The notes under the pieces: generated by a model
Database searches by the model: none
What the model was told of the DNA's origin: nothing
What the model saw: the letters and a program-made list of their open reading frames with translations, nothing else
NCBI GenBank assembly: GCA_019915015.1
Contig: JAHBBC010000050.1
Coordinates: 62,001 to 126,000, forward strand
DNA: 64,000 bases
Direction of reading: 5' to 3'
Origin: Auriscalpium vulgare
Lineage: Eukaryota > Basidiomycota > Agaricomycetes > Russulales > Auriscalpiaceae
Shown: one piece after another, positions 47,075 through 57,977 of the stretch
Position numbering within the stretch: the stretch's first letter is position 1
How the letters are laid out: each line of letters starts with the position of its first letter
Made by a program: the position numbers and the translations under genes

Positions 47075-48424
47075 ATGCTCAGCCGTATTCGTGGTGCATC
47101 TTCCTCTCGGCCAGAGCAATGGCTTGCCGCCAGTACCTCATCTCGTAGTATCTCCTCGACTTCAGTTCGGCGCGCACCGCCTACTACTCCCTCTTTCGAC
47201 CGCGACGTAGACGAGGACGAAGCAAACATCAGTGAAACCCCCAAAGCCCCGACAGACCCTTCGTATGCGGATTGGTTACAGAATGTCGGGAGGCGTTTCA
47301 AGGGAGCAGACACGCCTAAGAACTGGCTGGGAGATCAAACAGTTGAGTCCGTCACACTGGTGCACATGTCCGCGTTCGTCTCAACGGTCCACGTATTAGC
47401 CCTTTCCCCTGAATCCCTCATTCAAACCGCCACTTCCAATCTCCAATTCTAGGAGAGAGCTATTCTACAGATTGTACATGCACAATCCTGAGGTCAATTC
47501 TGTCCGCAATCTGTCCGGCCGGTTCCACGTGGGTATCAAGCGGATGGATGCAATGTTGCGGTTGCAGGGCCTGGAAGCACATTGGAAAGGGGTTCGTATC
47601 TATTCTTTTGACTATGGCGCAAGCCATATATGATGTGCGAAATACGATTAGTCTTGAAGACCAACCCGTGGTTACAATCTTCAATTTCTTCTGAACTGCG
47701 TTTTATCCTTGTCGATGCTCTTACTCATCTCTTATGCATCTAGGTAACTATCAACGCGTTGTGCCAAGAAGCGCGCCATGAATGCTGACTTAATTTCTCT
47801 GTCATGGTTCCGTGTTGTAGCAGGTAAATTTGTCCGCGCGACGTCGTTACCCGAAGTTTCTGAACCATGTCACAGGGCCGCGAGCTGCAGACAGGTTTCC
47901 GTGATGGAATGGAGTTACTCCTAGGTATAAAAGAAGACGAAGCCATCTTCAGGACACAAGCGGACTGGGTCGAGATTCGAATGGACGTTGTCGAGTCTGA
48001 CGTGCTAGATCAAGTCGAAGGCGACGACCCAGCCCGCGCTCGATACCAACGTATGTTTTGGGAGCCTGTGGTCGAGGGACAGGTACGCTCAGTCATTCCT
48101 TCGACCTCAATGACGCTGACGCCCTGTCAGCAACCCGTCCTTCCTGGTGCGCTGAAGCAGGCGCGCGACGACGCCGTGCGACATGGCATCGAGGAGGAGT
48201 CGGCCAAGTCCCGCGACGACCTTCTCGGCCATCACCACGAGAGCGGGTCGGCGACGGAGGTCGTGGCAAAGAGCGGGGCTGCAGCCGGTCGTCCAGCTAT
48301 CAAGTTCGTCGACATTGGTGGCAAGTTCATCGATCCCAAAGATCGCTTGCGGCGCATGAAGGAGAGCGAGCGGCGCGCCAGGCTTCGCAAAAAGGCTCGT
48401 GCGGCCGTTGCCCAGCGTTCTTAG
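47075..48424 (+). CDS. Bot1/mS45-like mitochondrial ribosomal protein
   Basis: The start is at 47075 (MLSRIRGASSSRPEQWLAAS), followed by an Arg/Ser-rich, acid-poor leader of about 30 residues that suits mitochondrial import. The body includes DPSYADWLQNVGRRFKGAD, then, after an intron, RRELFYRLYMHNPEVNSVRNLSGRF and GIKRMDAMLRLQGLEAHW. Next comes TGFRDGMELLLGIK and an IKFVDIGGKFIDPKDRLRRMKESERRARL tail. This matches the 'eukaryotic mitochondrial regulator protein' family (Bot1p, mS45). Those proteins are part of the small mitoribosomal subunit and are needed for respiration. Ends at 48424, 93 bp before the convergent transporter stop. Confidence 0.8.
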
Positions 48425-48517
48425 TGGTCCCAATATCTATGCATGCTAATATATCGTATTTCATCGGAGCTACAATTGAGGCTAGTAAGACGGTCCGCTG
48501 CACGCTGTTTGCTACGT

Positions 48518-50759
48518 TCAGTACGCGAAGCGGAAGTCTAATCTTTGATTTCCTGTGTCCATTGTCGTCTCGAGATAGTGATTTCTTTCCTGAGGATGAC
48601 GTTATCTCACGCTGGCAAGGTACAGTACTTGTGGTACTACTGACCTTGGGGGTCATGGCGTTCCAAACTCGTTCCCTCCGCCTGTTCAAATGACGATAGA
48701 AGTAGTACGTCAAAATGTACAGGACTATATTCATGGCGCAAATGCCGATGAGTGCGCGGTTGCCCTTCTTGTCTGCAAAAATATCCTCAATTCGATGGGT
48801 CGCGTCCAAGAATCAAACACCTTACATAGAGGCTTGTCGCTGTTTTGATAGATATTTGCCTACCACTAACGTCAGGCAAGTGACCGCGGATCAGTAAAGC
48901 GGCACTCACGTAGATGATGGCTCCGGCCTGCACAAATATATTGTACAAGGAAGCCGACACGGTCCTCGTGCGGACGCTGTGTGAGTTCCGGGATGCCCAC
49001 GCGACTTGGATAGGATGCACGTAAGGGTAACCCACGATGAGCGTGACGACGGTGAAGTACACCCATGGCGAAGTGTCGGTAGTAAATGTATACAGCGCAA
49101 TAAGCAGTGGAAGAGCCCATAATTGCAGGATGATGGTGGAAAGGACGCGGCTGTTGATGACTTCGCTGAGGTATGCGGTCGCAAGAAGGCCGATTGTGCC
49201 TATTACTTTAGCGGGAACGCTGAGGAGATTGCTCTTGGTCGTGCTGAAGCCAAGATTGCGCAGTGTGAGTGTCAGGTAAACTTGAGGGGGTCCAGTGGGA
49301 ACTACACGCGTCAACTTCGTGAGCAAGAGTAGTCAGAAAAGCGCCGGAGTCAGTGACATACTCATGTGGACGAGTCCCAGGATATATAGCGGCCACATCC
49401 GCCAGTCTATTAAAGACTGCCAGATCATCTTGGGCGACAACCCCTGGCGGTTGTGCATGTCTGACTTGGATGGATCGTCACGCAGGACCCTGTGGTTGCA
49501 AGTCAGATCTGTGCAGAGTCCACGGACACTGGCACCAGAGCTCTTACCTGTTCACCATTATCACCTCCTCCCTGGTGAACGCATTTAGTATGCAATCACG
49601 GTTTGATGAAAGAATCGCGTTACCGTTCAGTAAACCAGCCCTTCGGACGCCACCAGGCTTTCGTTTGCGTGGGCCCAGGGGGCATCAGCGCGAACGATAC
49701 GAGACCAACAAAACATGTGAAGCCGCCCTCGATCAAAAAGAGGTAGCGCCAGCCAGCCTTGCCGTTATGACCGCGTAGTTTCAGGATACCGGTAGCCAGG
49801 AAGGCACCCACGATATCAGTCAGGTAGTTAGAGACCCAGAACCAGGCCAATCGAATGGGAACTAAAATGATGGGCCAGTTTAAACGAGTGAAAGGGTCTG
49901 TCGAGTCTGCTCACGTTCGTTCTTGGTGTAAAAGTAGGAGAGATACAATACCACGTCTGGGATGAAGCCGCCTTGTAGCAGCCCCAGCAGAGACCGCGTA
50001 GCAAGAAAGGTCGAGCGATTCGTTATCCAGTATTGGGACCACGCGACGAAACTCCAAAGGACCATCTGGGACAGACCAATTCAGCTACACTCAGAGAACA
50101 GGAAGATTCAAGCTGTCATACTTGCGAAGGAATCCAGACATCTGGACCCACTCTCTTCGAAATAAGCTGGGAAGGCAACTCCGCCAAGAGAAAGCATAAC
50201 CGGAAAAGCGTGTTGCCCAAGTTGAAGTCATTGGTAGTGATATGTATGTCCTTCAGGAAATTATCGGTGTTGGCTTGGGATATATTGGTCCGATCGAGAT
50301 CCAGCGCAAAGAACATGATGAATGCCCAGACCATAATCTTGAGGTCTATTTTCCTGACCAAACGCTTGTCATAAAAACGAGTCAGCTAATTGCTTGGACC
50401 AGCAGTATCAGACTCACCTGCTCCTCCCGCCATGTCCAGCGCGCTTTCGGATCGAAACGATGGGCGTTTTCGTATCTCGGTGGGGGACGAAAGACCTCCA
50501 ATGTCGCGGGGTCGTCGAACACCGACGGCTGTGTTGCAACCGAATCGAGGTCTCGTCGCAAAGAGCGACGCCAAAAACCTCGAGGGCGCGAATCATCGTC
50601 GAGCGGCGTACCCAAGGGCGGCACGTTGTTTGCAGAGTCAGCCGACGAGTCGAAGCTGCGCTTCTCATCCGCAACAGTGTCCCCGAACACTTTCTTGTCC
50701 ATCGAGGGCTTGATGTCTACCATGACGACGTTCTCGAGCTGAGGGGTCCACGAACTCAT
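48518..50759 (-). CDS. Major facilitator superfamily transporter, DAL5/allantoate-permease type
   Basis: The start is at 50759 ([25 protein letters not shown]). A long acidic, Ser-rich N-terminus of about 110 residues precedes the first helix. The core reads [35 protein letters not shown], the family's TM1 hallmark. Then come [55 protein letters not shown] and [27 protein letters not shown]. The C-terminal half includes [19 protein letters not shown] and [22 protein letters not shown]. It ends in [17 protein letters not shown], the usual family ending, after a splice at a cctcag acceptor. Likely a plasma-membrane importer of a small anion or nitrogen compound. The actual substrate is unknown. 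Confidence 0.88.
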
Positions 50760-51084
50760 CCAAAACTGGAGCTCAAGGGTTTATATGCGCGGCAGCCGAC
50801 GATAAGGGTGAGAAGCAGGCACTTTGTTCGTCATTTCTGCGGCAGGTGGATCAATATTGCTTCTGCCCGAGCGTCTGCGTTTCGACAATGGCGAGCTTGG
50901 GGACGAAATGGCGCGATAGAAGCACTTCCTCGCACCTCCCTGCCGTGTCACGTGAGGAAGCCGTGGGTTCCTCAGCCCTCGATACAGCAGGTGAACCGCA
51001 TGATTTGCTCTACAGTCATTAGCATTATGATCTTTTCAACTGTTGTAACAAGAGTGTGTACTGCTCTGACGTGCAAGCGACTCT
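50760..51084. other. Intergenic spacer
   Basis: 325 bp between the transporter start and the CCT7 stop, both on the minus strand. It would hold the transporter promoter. Confidence 0.45.
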
Positions 51085-53031
51085 CTATCGCCTTGGCACA
51101 CCCCCGCGTCCTCGTCCACGAAGAGCTCGTCCGGCGGCGCCGGGTGGCGCCTTTGGACCAGCACTCGGCTAGATGGCAAGGCTCGCTCATTAGCATGACA
51201 AACTCCCCCCAAGAACAAGGATGAGGGGCTTACGGCTTCGCTCTGTGGGTTCCGGACAGTCTCGTCCACGGATATGATCAAGCATGCGGCTTCGACAGCA
51301 CTGCTGATCGCGTTCACCTTGATGAGACTAGGCTCCCAAACGAACGCATCCAAGTTGTCGCGGACACCGTCCGCACCGTCAACATCGACGCCAATCCATT
51401 TCTCGCCGTTCGCGTGTCGCATACGGAGCTTGTTGAGGATGTCTGTCGAGTCCAAACCTGCGTTGTCGCAGATCTGACGAGGAATGATTTCCAGAGCCTT
51501 TGCGAACGCCGTCTGCACGAGCTGCAGCTTTCCTGGGATGGAAAGCGCGTGTTTCCTGATATGCGCGGACAAATCCATCTGCGGTACATTCAACAGAGAG
51601 CACACAACGGTACGCGACAACGCACCTCAATTGCTCCACCACCAGCCACAATTTCGCCATTCTTCACCGCTCGCCTGACGACCATGATCGCATCGTGAAG
51701 ACTGCGTTCCACCTCTTCGATGAATTGCTCAGCACCACCACGGAGAAGCAGCGTGCACGTCTTCGCTTTCGGGCAGTCCTCGAAAACATTGTACCGCTCG
51801 CCGCCGATCTGGCGCTCGTCGAACGACCCGCATGTACCCAGGTGCTCCCGGGACATGTCCGACGTTGTCGACTGTATTGAGCCACCAACAGCCTGGACAA
51901 CCCTCCGCAAATCTCCAGCGGGAACACGACCGGCGCAGAAGATGCCTCGGTCGGCGAACCATTGCGTAGCAAGATCACCGATGGGCAACTTGCTAAGAAC
52001 AACTTGTGCGCCGGTCTTTTCAATCTCCTGGAGCTTCCGGTAGATGATTTCCCATTCGGCATCGACGATGGCCTGGTAATCGGAGACAGCGTCGACGCGG
52101 ACTTCTGCATTGTCCTTTTCGGCTTTCAGCTCGAGTTCCACGTTCAGAGACAGGATCAGGGGATTGGTGAATGATTTAGGCTGCTGCTCAGCGCCAGCGT
52201 AGGTAAATGTTTTCTTGAAGGAGACGCCGCGAATGAGAAGAGAATCTTGCATACCCCCTCCGGGAATTTTCTTGACGCCAATGAGCGATTCGTCGAGGTC
52301 ATCTTGGTCTAGAGACAGTACGGCGTCGACGACCATCGTGGCGAAAAACGGTTTTTCGGAATGAATGAGTTTAGACGACATCGATGTTGATGCGACCTTC
52401 AAGAGCAAGGACCGGAATTTCCTGCTTAAAGTTCGAGATCGGAGTAAAATGGGACGGCCGCAGGCTACTCACTCTGGATCTGAGCGGTCAACAGTGACTT
52501 GGATGGCCTTGATATGATCGATTGCCTGTAAAATATGTCAGTTTTTGAGCCGAAATCGAACAACTAGTACACGCACGAGTTGCGACGCCTGACGAAAACC
52601 CTTCATAATGATATGTGGGCTAACGTCTTCCTCGATATAGCCCCGAATCTCCTTCAGCAACTGTGCCGCAAGCAACACGACGCTGGTTGTACCATCTCCA
52701 ACTTCCGCATCCTGCGCACGCGCGATGTCAACCAGAGTGCGTGCAGCAGGGTGGACGATTTCGAGAAGCTTCAGAATAGTAGCTCCATCGTTCGTGATCT
52801 GCGCGGTGCCTCTGTCGGAGACGATCAACTTGTCCATGCCCCTCGGTCCGAGGGTGCTCGACAGGGTCTCCGCGATTGCGAGGCATGCTGAGATGTTGGA
52901 CAATAGTTGCCCCTTCCCTTGAGAAGTATCCGTGCCCTCTTTTAAGAGGACAACGGTCGGTTGCTGCAAAGGATCAGTAGCTAGATCGCAGCGACACACT
53001 GAAGACGTACCATGGAGAATCCGCGCTGCAT
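51085..53031 (-). CDS. CCT7: T-complex chaperonin subunit eta (CCT7)
   Basis: One of eight CCT/TRiC subunits that fold actin and tubulin in the cytosol. The start is at 53031, or the in-frame ATG at 53013 (MQRGFSM, then an intron). The next exon begins [20 protein letters not shown], the family's N-terminus. ATP-site motifs seen are [19 protein letters not shown] and [11 protein letters not shown]. The apical and later parts include [33 protein letters not shown] and [13 protein letters not shown]. Next come [18 protein letters not shown] and [12 protein letters not shown]. The last exon gives the eta-specific Arg/Gly-rich end, [13 protein letters not shown]. Length is near the usual 550 residues. 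Confidence 0.93.
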
Positions 53032-53232
53032 TTTTGTGTCTTGGATGGGAGACCTGAGGAAGGTGCGGGCGTGAAGTCGATAATTTCTGAGACGCGCCTT
53101 GCGGCCCGGCTTACAGACAAGTTGGTCTTGTTTGGTCGACGCGTCGGATCGCGACTCTGAATTGACGCGTTCGCGCGAAGCAGACACGTCTCTGACTCCG
53201 ACCACGACGCGACTTTCACCTTAGATGCTCTC
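53032..53232. promoter_or_regulatory. Divergent promoter, CCT7 / RAD5
   Basis: About 200 bp between start codons of divergent genes, so it must serve both. No individual site was assigned. Confidence 0.5.
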
Positions 53233-56200
53233 ATGCCCGTGAGACCCCCTTTCTTCGTTGGCTCTGACGACGAGGCGGACGCCCCCGTCCCTGTCGTGGC
53301 CCTTGAAGCTGCTCTCGAGGCTCCACCAGCTACTTCACGCGCCCGGACACCACTATTCATGGATGTGAGCGACGAAGAAGAGGATCCCCACCCTCAGTCA
53401 TCATACCATGTGCCTATACGTGCAACTCCTCCCTTCGATACCCAAGAGCCCATTACCATGATCATCGACGACGAAATACCCGACGACATCCCTCCGGTCC
53501 CCTCGTCTTCACGGGCGTCCAGTGCCTCAAGCTTGGCCTCGCGCTCTTCGTCTCCAATAAATACCGCTCGCGGGATTAGTCCCCCACCAGCTAAACGGCG
53601 ACGCGTCTCTCCGACCAAGAAGCCTCCCTTTCGATCTGCCTACCTGGGCTCCTTCATAGTTGGGAACGCGTGGAGCACGGCCAAGGGAAAGGGCTACGTG
53701 AAGCCTGGTGACCAGATTCTTGTAGAACGCGACGACCTTGACGACGACGGACCGTCGTCGAAACCTGCCAAGGGACGTACCGTCACTAACGGGAAGACCT
53801 CATCGTCGAAGGGCAAAGGGAAGCAGCTATCCCTTGCCACCATGCTCAAGCAGCAGCCACTGAAGCCATCGAAGAAGAAAGCCCATACGGTCGTGCGTCT
53901 GACCAACAGGGCTGGCTTCGGTATGTAATCAGCGGACGTGGGTGCTGCCGTGACTGATGACTCTCGTAGAATTTGGTCGGCTGCCAAATGAGGTGGCCAA
54001 ATGGGTGTCTCGATTGCTTGAGCTTGGTACCGCACGTTTTTTCTCGTTGCACTTCGATGCTGAGCTCCTGTAGGCATCGTGGAATTTCGAGGTAGCACGA
54101 TGATTGAGTGCCCAGCCGTGCTGCATTCTGGTGCAGACCTCATCGTCTCGCTCTCAGTGTACATCAAAGCGTCGGCTTTCAAATCCTTCAATGATTCTTC
54201 GATCGCTCCTCCCAGGGCCATGTTCAATGAAGGCCACGAAACGTCCGAAGAGCAAGTTTTGCGGGAGAGAAAGGCCTCTTTGCTGCATCTGTTTGGCATC
54301 TTGAACTTGAAACCCGTCAACGGGAGCGATATGTCCAAAATCCGACGGCAGGCGGAAGGCGAGCTGGATAGTGATGATCTCACTAAGCTCACGCAGCGGC
54401 CCAAGGACAATGCAAAGCCCGAAAAGCGCGTCAAAACTGAGATTGTTGGCGACGGCGAGGAAGTAGAGGTCGAGGCAGAGGATGAAGACTTGTCTGAAAA
54501 CGAACTCAACTTGATTTACAAACGGTGGGAATTTTCTTTCGGTCTTTCCGAGTTGCTGATGACGGGTGTTCAGTGCGCAACAACACGATCAGAAGCTGGC
54601 GGAAATGGAGCCATCGGGCTCCTTCGCGATGACCTTGCGAGGGTACCAAAAGCAAGCATTGAAGTCAGTCTGTCCTCCCTTCTCGTTGCGGATGGCCTGC
54701 TTATCTTAGTGCTCTAGCTGGATGCATTCTCTCGAGCTGGGGATCGTGTCTGCCCGAGAAGCCGAGGCCATGCACCCGCTGTGGAACGAGTGAGCTGAAT
54801 CGACTTCCGCTTTTGCGACACTACTTAGGTCGTCCTAGGTATCGCTTCCCCTCTGAACCTGTGGACGGAATTATCGACCTCACGGTGGATGAGCAACCGT
54901 TCTACTTTAACCCTTACTCGGGTGAAATGAGTCTAGATTTCCCGAAAGCGGAGAGGAAATGCAGAGGCGGCATCCTTGCGTATGTGGTTTTGCTTGCCTC
55001 GTTCATGTGAAGTATTTATGTCGTCCGCAGTGACGGTAGGCTTCATGTCGTCATGAATATTTGCAGCACTGACAGAAACCGAATTTTCACGCTCGGTACT
55101 TGCAGAAAGTACGTACATAGTTGAATGACTGCCTACAATGTACTGAATGTCCTCGTTTCTAGTGGGCATGGGGAAGACCATCATGTTATCAGCCCTTATA
55201 CATACCAACCGCGGCCCAGACACTTCGCCAACGCCTACTTCGGCCGATCGCCAACAAACCGGAAAACATCGCCAACTCAGACTCGATAAGGCATTTCGTT
55301 CTGTGCCACAGGGTGCTTCGAGGACATCGAAGGGTCCCTCTGCGACTTTGATTGTCGCGCCGACATCTCTCCTGACCCAGTGGTCCGAAGAATTGCAGCG
55401 CAGCAGCAAGTCCACCACCATCAAAACACATGTCTGGCACGGGCAAAATAGGCTGGACCTAGACGCAGCAGTCGAAGACGAAGATATCATCAACGTCGTC
55501 ATCACATCATACGGCGTACTAGCATCCGAACATGCCAAGGTGGAGAAGTCCGGAGATAACGCATCACCACTGTTCAGATGTATGTACATTCAATACTTGC
55601 AGAGCATTGTCCTGAGTGTCTGCAGATGAATGGATGCGTGTCATTCTTGACGAAGCACATCATTGCAAGTCGCGGCTCAGCAAGACCGCGAAGGCAGTCT
55701 ATGCTTTACATGCCAGACGTCGGTGGGCAGTCACGGGCACGCCAATTGTCAACCGGCTTGAAGATCTCTACTCGCTACTGTGAGTTTCCTCAATCAATGA
55801 GTCTTTTGATGCTGCTTCAACATAATGCTCTTCGCTACTCTTCAAGAAAATTCCTCGATTTTACACCTTGGTCTGACCATGCCTTCTTCCGCTCGTACGT
55901 TTCTGGACTTCAATCACGCTGAGCATTCCGAGATGACAGCCTCCCGTCAGGTTCATCACGCTCCCATTCCTTGCGCATGACCCCAAGGCAATTGAGATTG
56001 TACAAGTCATCTTGGAAAGCGTGCTTCTGCGAAGGGAAAAGAACATGCGGGACAGCGATGGAAAGCGAATCGTGGATCTCCCTGCAAAAGACGTATGTAT
56101 GCGATATCATATTTTGTTCACTCTGACCGTTGCCCCAGATCGTCATCGAAACCCTTCCCTTCTCTTCTATGGAGAGGAAGCTATACGACTCGATATACAA

Positions 56201-57686
56201 CGATGCTAAGCGTAATTTCGAGGATCTGAGGGCGAAGGGTCTTGTCAATAAGAATTATACTCACATTTTGGCCATGCTTATGCGGTAGGCCCCCCTTAGA
56301 CTGCAACGATGACAACGCTAACGAACCCGCTAGTTTGCGCCGAGCTGTCCTTCACCCTAGCCTCGTACTGTCCAGTGACGAGCTCAAGAACCCCGTCGGT
56401 GATGGCTCTGTCGACATAGGTGCCCTGGTCAAGCAATTTAAAGGCGATGAGGACGACACGGAGAGCACGACCAACGTGTTTGCTGAGAACACATTAAATG
56501 GCCTGAGCGAGAGCGGAAATGCAGACGAATGTCCTATCTGCCTCGACGTCATGGAGATTCCTATGATGTTCCCTGAATGTATGCATAAATGGTATCGTAT
56601 ATCCATCACAAACGGAGGTCGGATAGGCTGACTTGTTGCCTAGCTGCAAGGATTGCGCCGTCGCCTTTTTGGAGACATGTGTGTCGAAGGGTGAGGACGG
56701 CCGATGTCCGAGTTGTAATAAAGGTCCCGTCAAGGTGCAGTGGACGTGCAGCATTATGAACATCGGATCTCATACCAATATTGCAGGAGGGCGACCTGTT
56801 GGAGGTTATCCGAACACGGAAGCGCGAGGACGCAATGCCGTCGAGCTCGCCACCAAAGGTCATTTTGCGTCGCAATGACTTCGTGAGTTCAACAAAACTG
56901 GATGCTCTGGCGGACAACCTCAGTATGTTGCCCCATAGCCACTTGCTCGATCGCCTTCATGCTGACAATTCGCCACAGGGCGTCTTCAGGACCAAGACCC
57001 GTGTTTCCGAGCGGTGGTCTTCTCTCAATTCACCAGCTTTTTAAATCTTATTCAGGCCATGCTCGAGCGAGAGCATTTGCCATGGTATCGCTACGACGGG
57101 TCCATGGATGTTCGTCGACGGAACGAAGCCGTGACCGAGTTTAAGGCACCCTCGCGCAATCCGAAGGTGCTCATCATCAGTTTGAAAGCCGGCGGCGTTG
57201 GATTAAATGTACGTGTCGTGCTTGATTCCTTTGCACTACAAGGAATTGATCATGTCATTGCTGCAGTTGACAACTGCCAACCACGTCTTCATGGTATGGT
57301 TCTTCACGAAAATTGTGTCCTTCGCAGTTGTTGACGCGTCGTAGATGGACTGTTGGTGGAATGCCGCAACCGAGAATCAAGGTAAGTGACAAAAGTCATT
57401 GCTCTCCCCGCGCGAATTGATACATGGACGTTATAGCTATTGACCGTGTACATCGAATCGGGCAAGAAAAGACGGTCTACGTGAAACACTTCATTGTAAG
57501 CCGCCGGTGCTGCTACTATGTCTACTTTGCTTTGGCTAATTATTGCAGGTGGAGAACACGATTGAGGGTCGCATACTGCAGATACAGAAGCGCAAAACTG
57601 CTTTGGTGAAGGAGGCTTTCCGGGGCAAGAGTGGGGCAGACTCTGAGAGTATCGAGAACCTGAAGATAATGTTTGGGGACTCATAA
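53233..57686 (+). CDS. RAD5: DNA repair helicase/E3 ligase Rad5 (HIRAN, SNF2, RING)
   Basis: Rad5 polyubiquitinates PCNA for error-free damage tolerance and remodels stalled forks. The start is at 53233 ([16 protein letters not shown]), with a disordered N-terminus. The HIRAN region runs from about [17 protein letters not shown] through [20 protein letters not shown]. The SNF2 ATPase has the Walker A rebuilt across two microexons (ADEMGMGKT), then [23 protein letters not shown], the DEAH box in [11 protein letters not shown] and [17 protein letters not shown] finger sits inside the helicase: [20 protein letters not shown], then CCKDC and CPSC. Helicase C motifs ([39 protein letters not shown]) follow. 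The protein ends FGDS at 57686. All key motifs are intact. About 20 introns are required. Confidence 0.93.
54980..55162 (+). other. RAD5: Microexon cluster in RAD5 Walker A
   Basis: The predicted introns are 54980-55030 (51 nt, gtatgt...ccgcag), 55036-55105 (70 nt, gtaggc...ttgcag) and 55109-55162 (54 nt, gtacgt...ttctag). They leave exons of 5 nt (TGACG, 55031-55035) and 3 nt (AAA, 55106-55108). Joined to flanking GC and TG, they spell codons for A-D-E-M-G-M-G-K-T. This is the SNF2 Walker A motif with no residue missing. Confidence 0.75.
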
Positions 57687-57815
57687 AATTAGTTTCAATC
57701 TTGCTTGTGAAAGAAAAACTCTGGACCCATGCGCTTCGGGACAAAAAGTACAACCCAAGTAACTGTTCGGCTGATTCCAGGGGCTAGCACACCTGAATTC
57801 CACTAGCAGCGACTT

Positions 57816-57894
57816 GACGAGAGTGGGATTCGAACCCACGCCCTTTCGGACCAGATCCTTAGTCTGGCGCCTTAGACCGCTCGGCCATCTCGCC
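57816..57894 (-). tRNA. tRNA-Leu (anticodon AAG)
   Basis: The minus strand folds as a class II tRNA of 79 nt without an intron. The acceptor is GGCGAGA/TCTCGTC (one G-U), and the A box is TGGCCGAGCGG. The anticodon arm is CCAGA-CTAAGGA-TCTGG with anticodon AAG. A short variable arm (11 nt) and the T arm GTGGG-TTCGAAT-CCCAC follow. The B box GGTTCGAATCC is intact. The 3' CCA is not encoded. It sits between RAD5 and ALG9. Confidence 0.93.
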
Positions 57895-57977
57895 TCAACA
57901 TTTTGCCGCCTGTGTGGCAATATTGTTGAGAGGGGCACTCAGAAGGCACATAATCAGCAGTCTATTATTATTCCTAA

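Noticed and set aside
54978..55170. Rad5 Walker A read as ADVGMGKT with only the 5-nt exon
   Set aside because: This leaves the motif one residue short and loses the conserved Glu-Met. Adding the 3-nt exon gives the canonical sequence with better splice sites.
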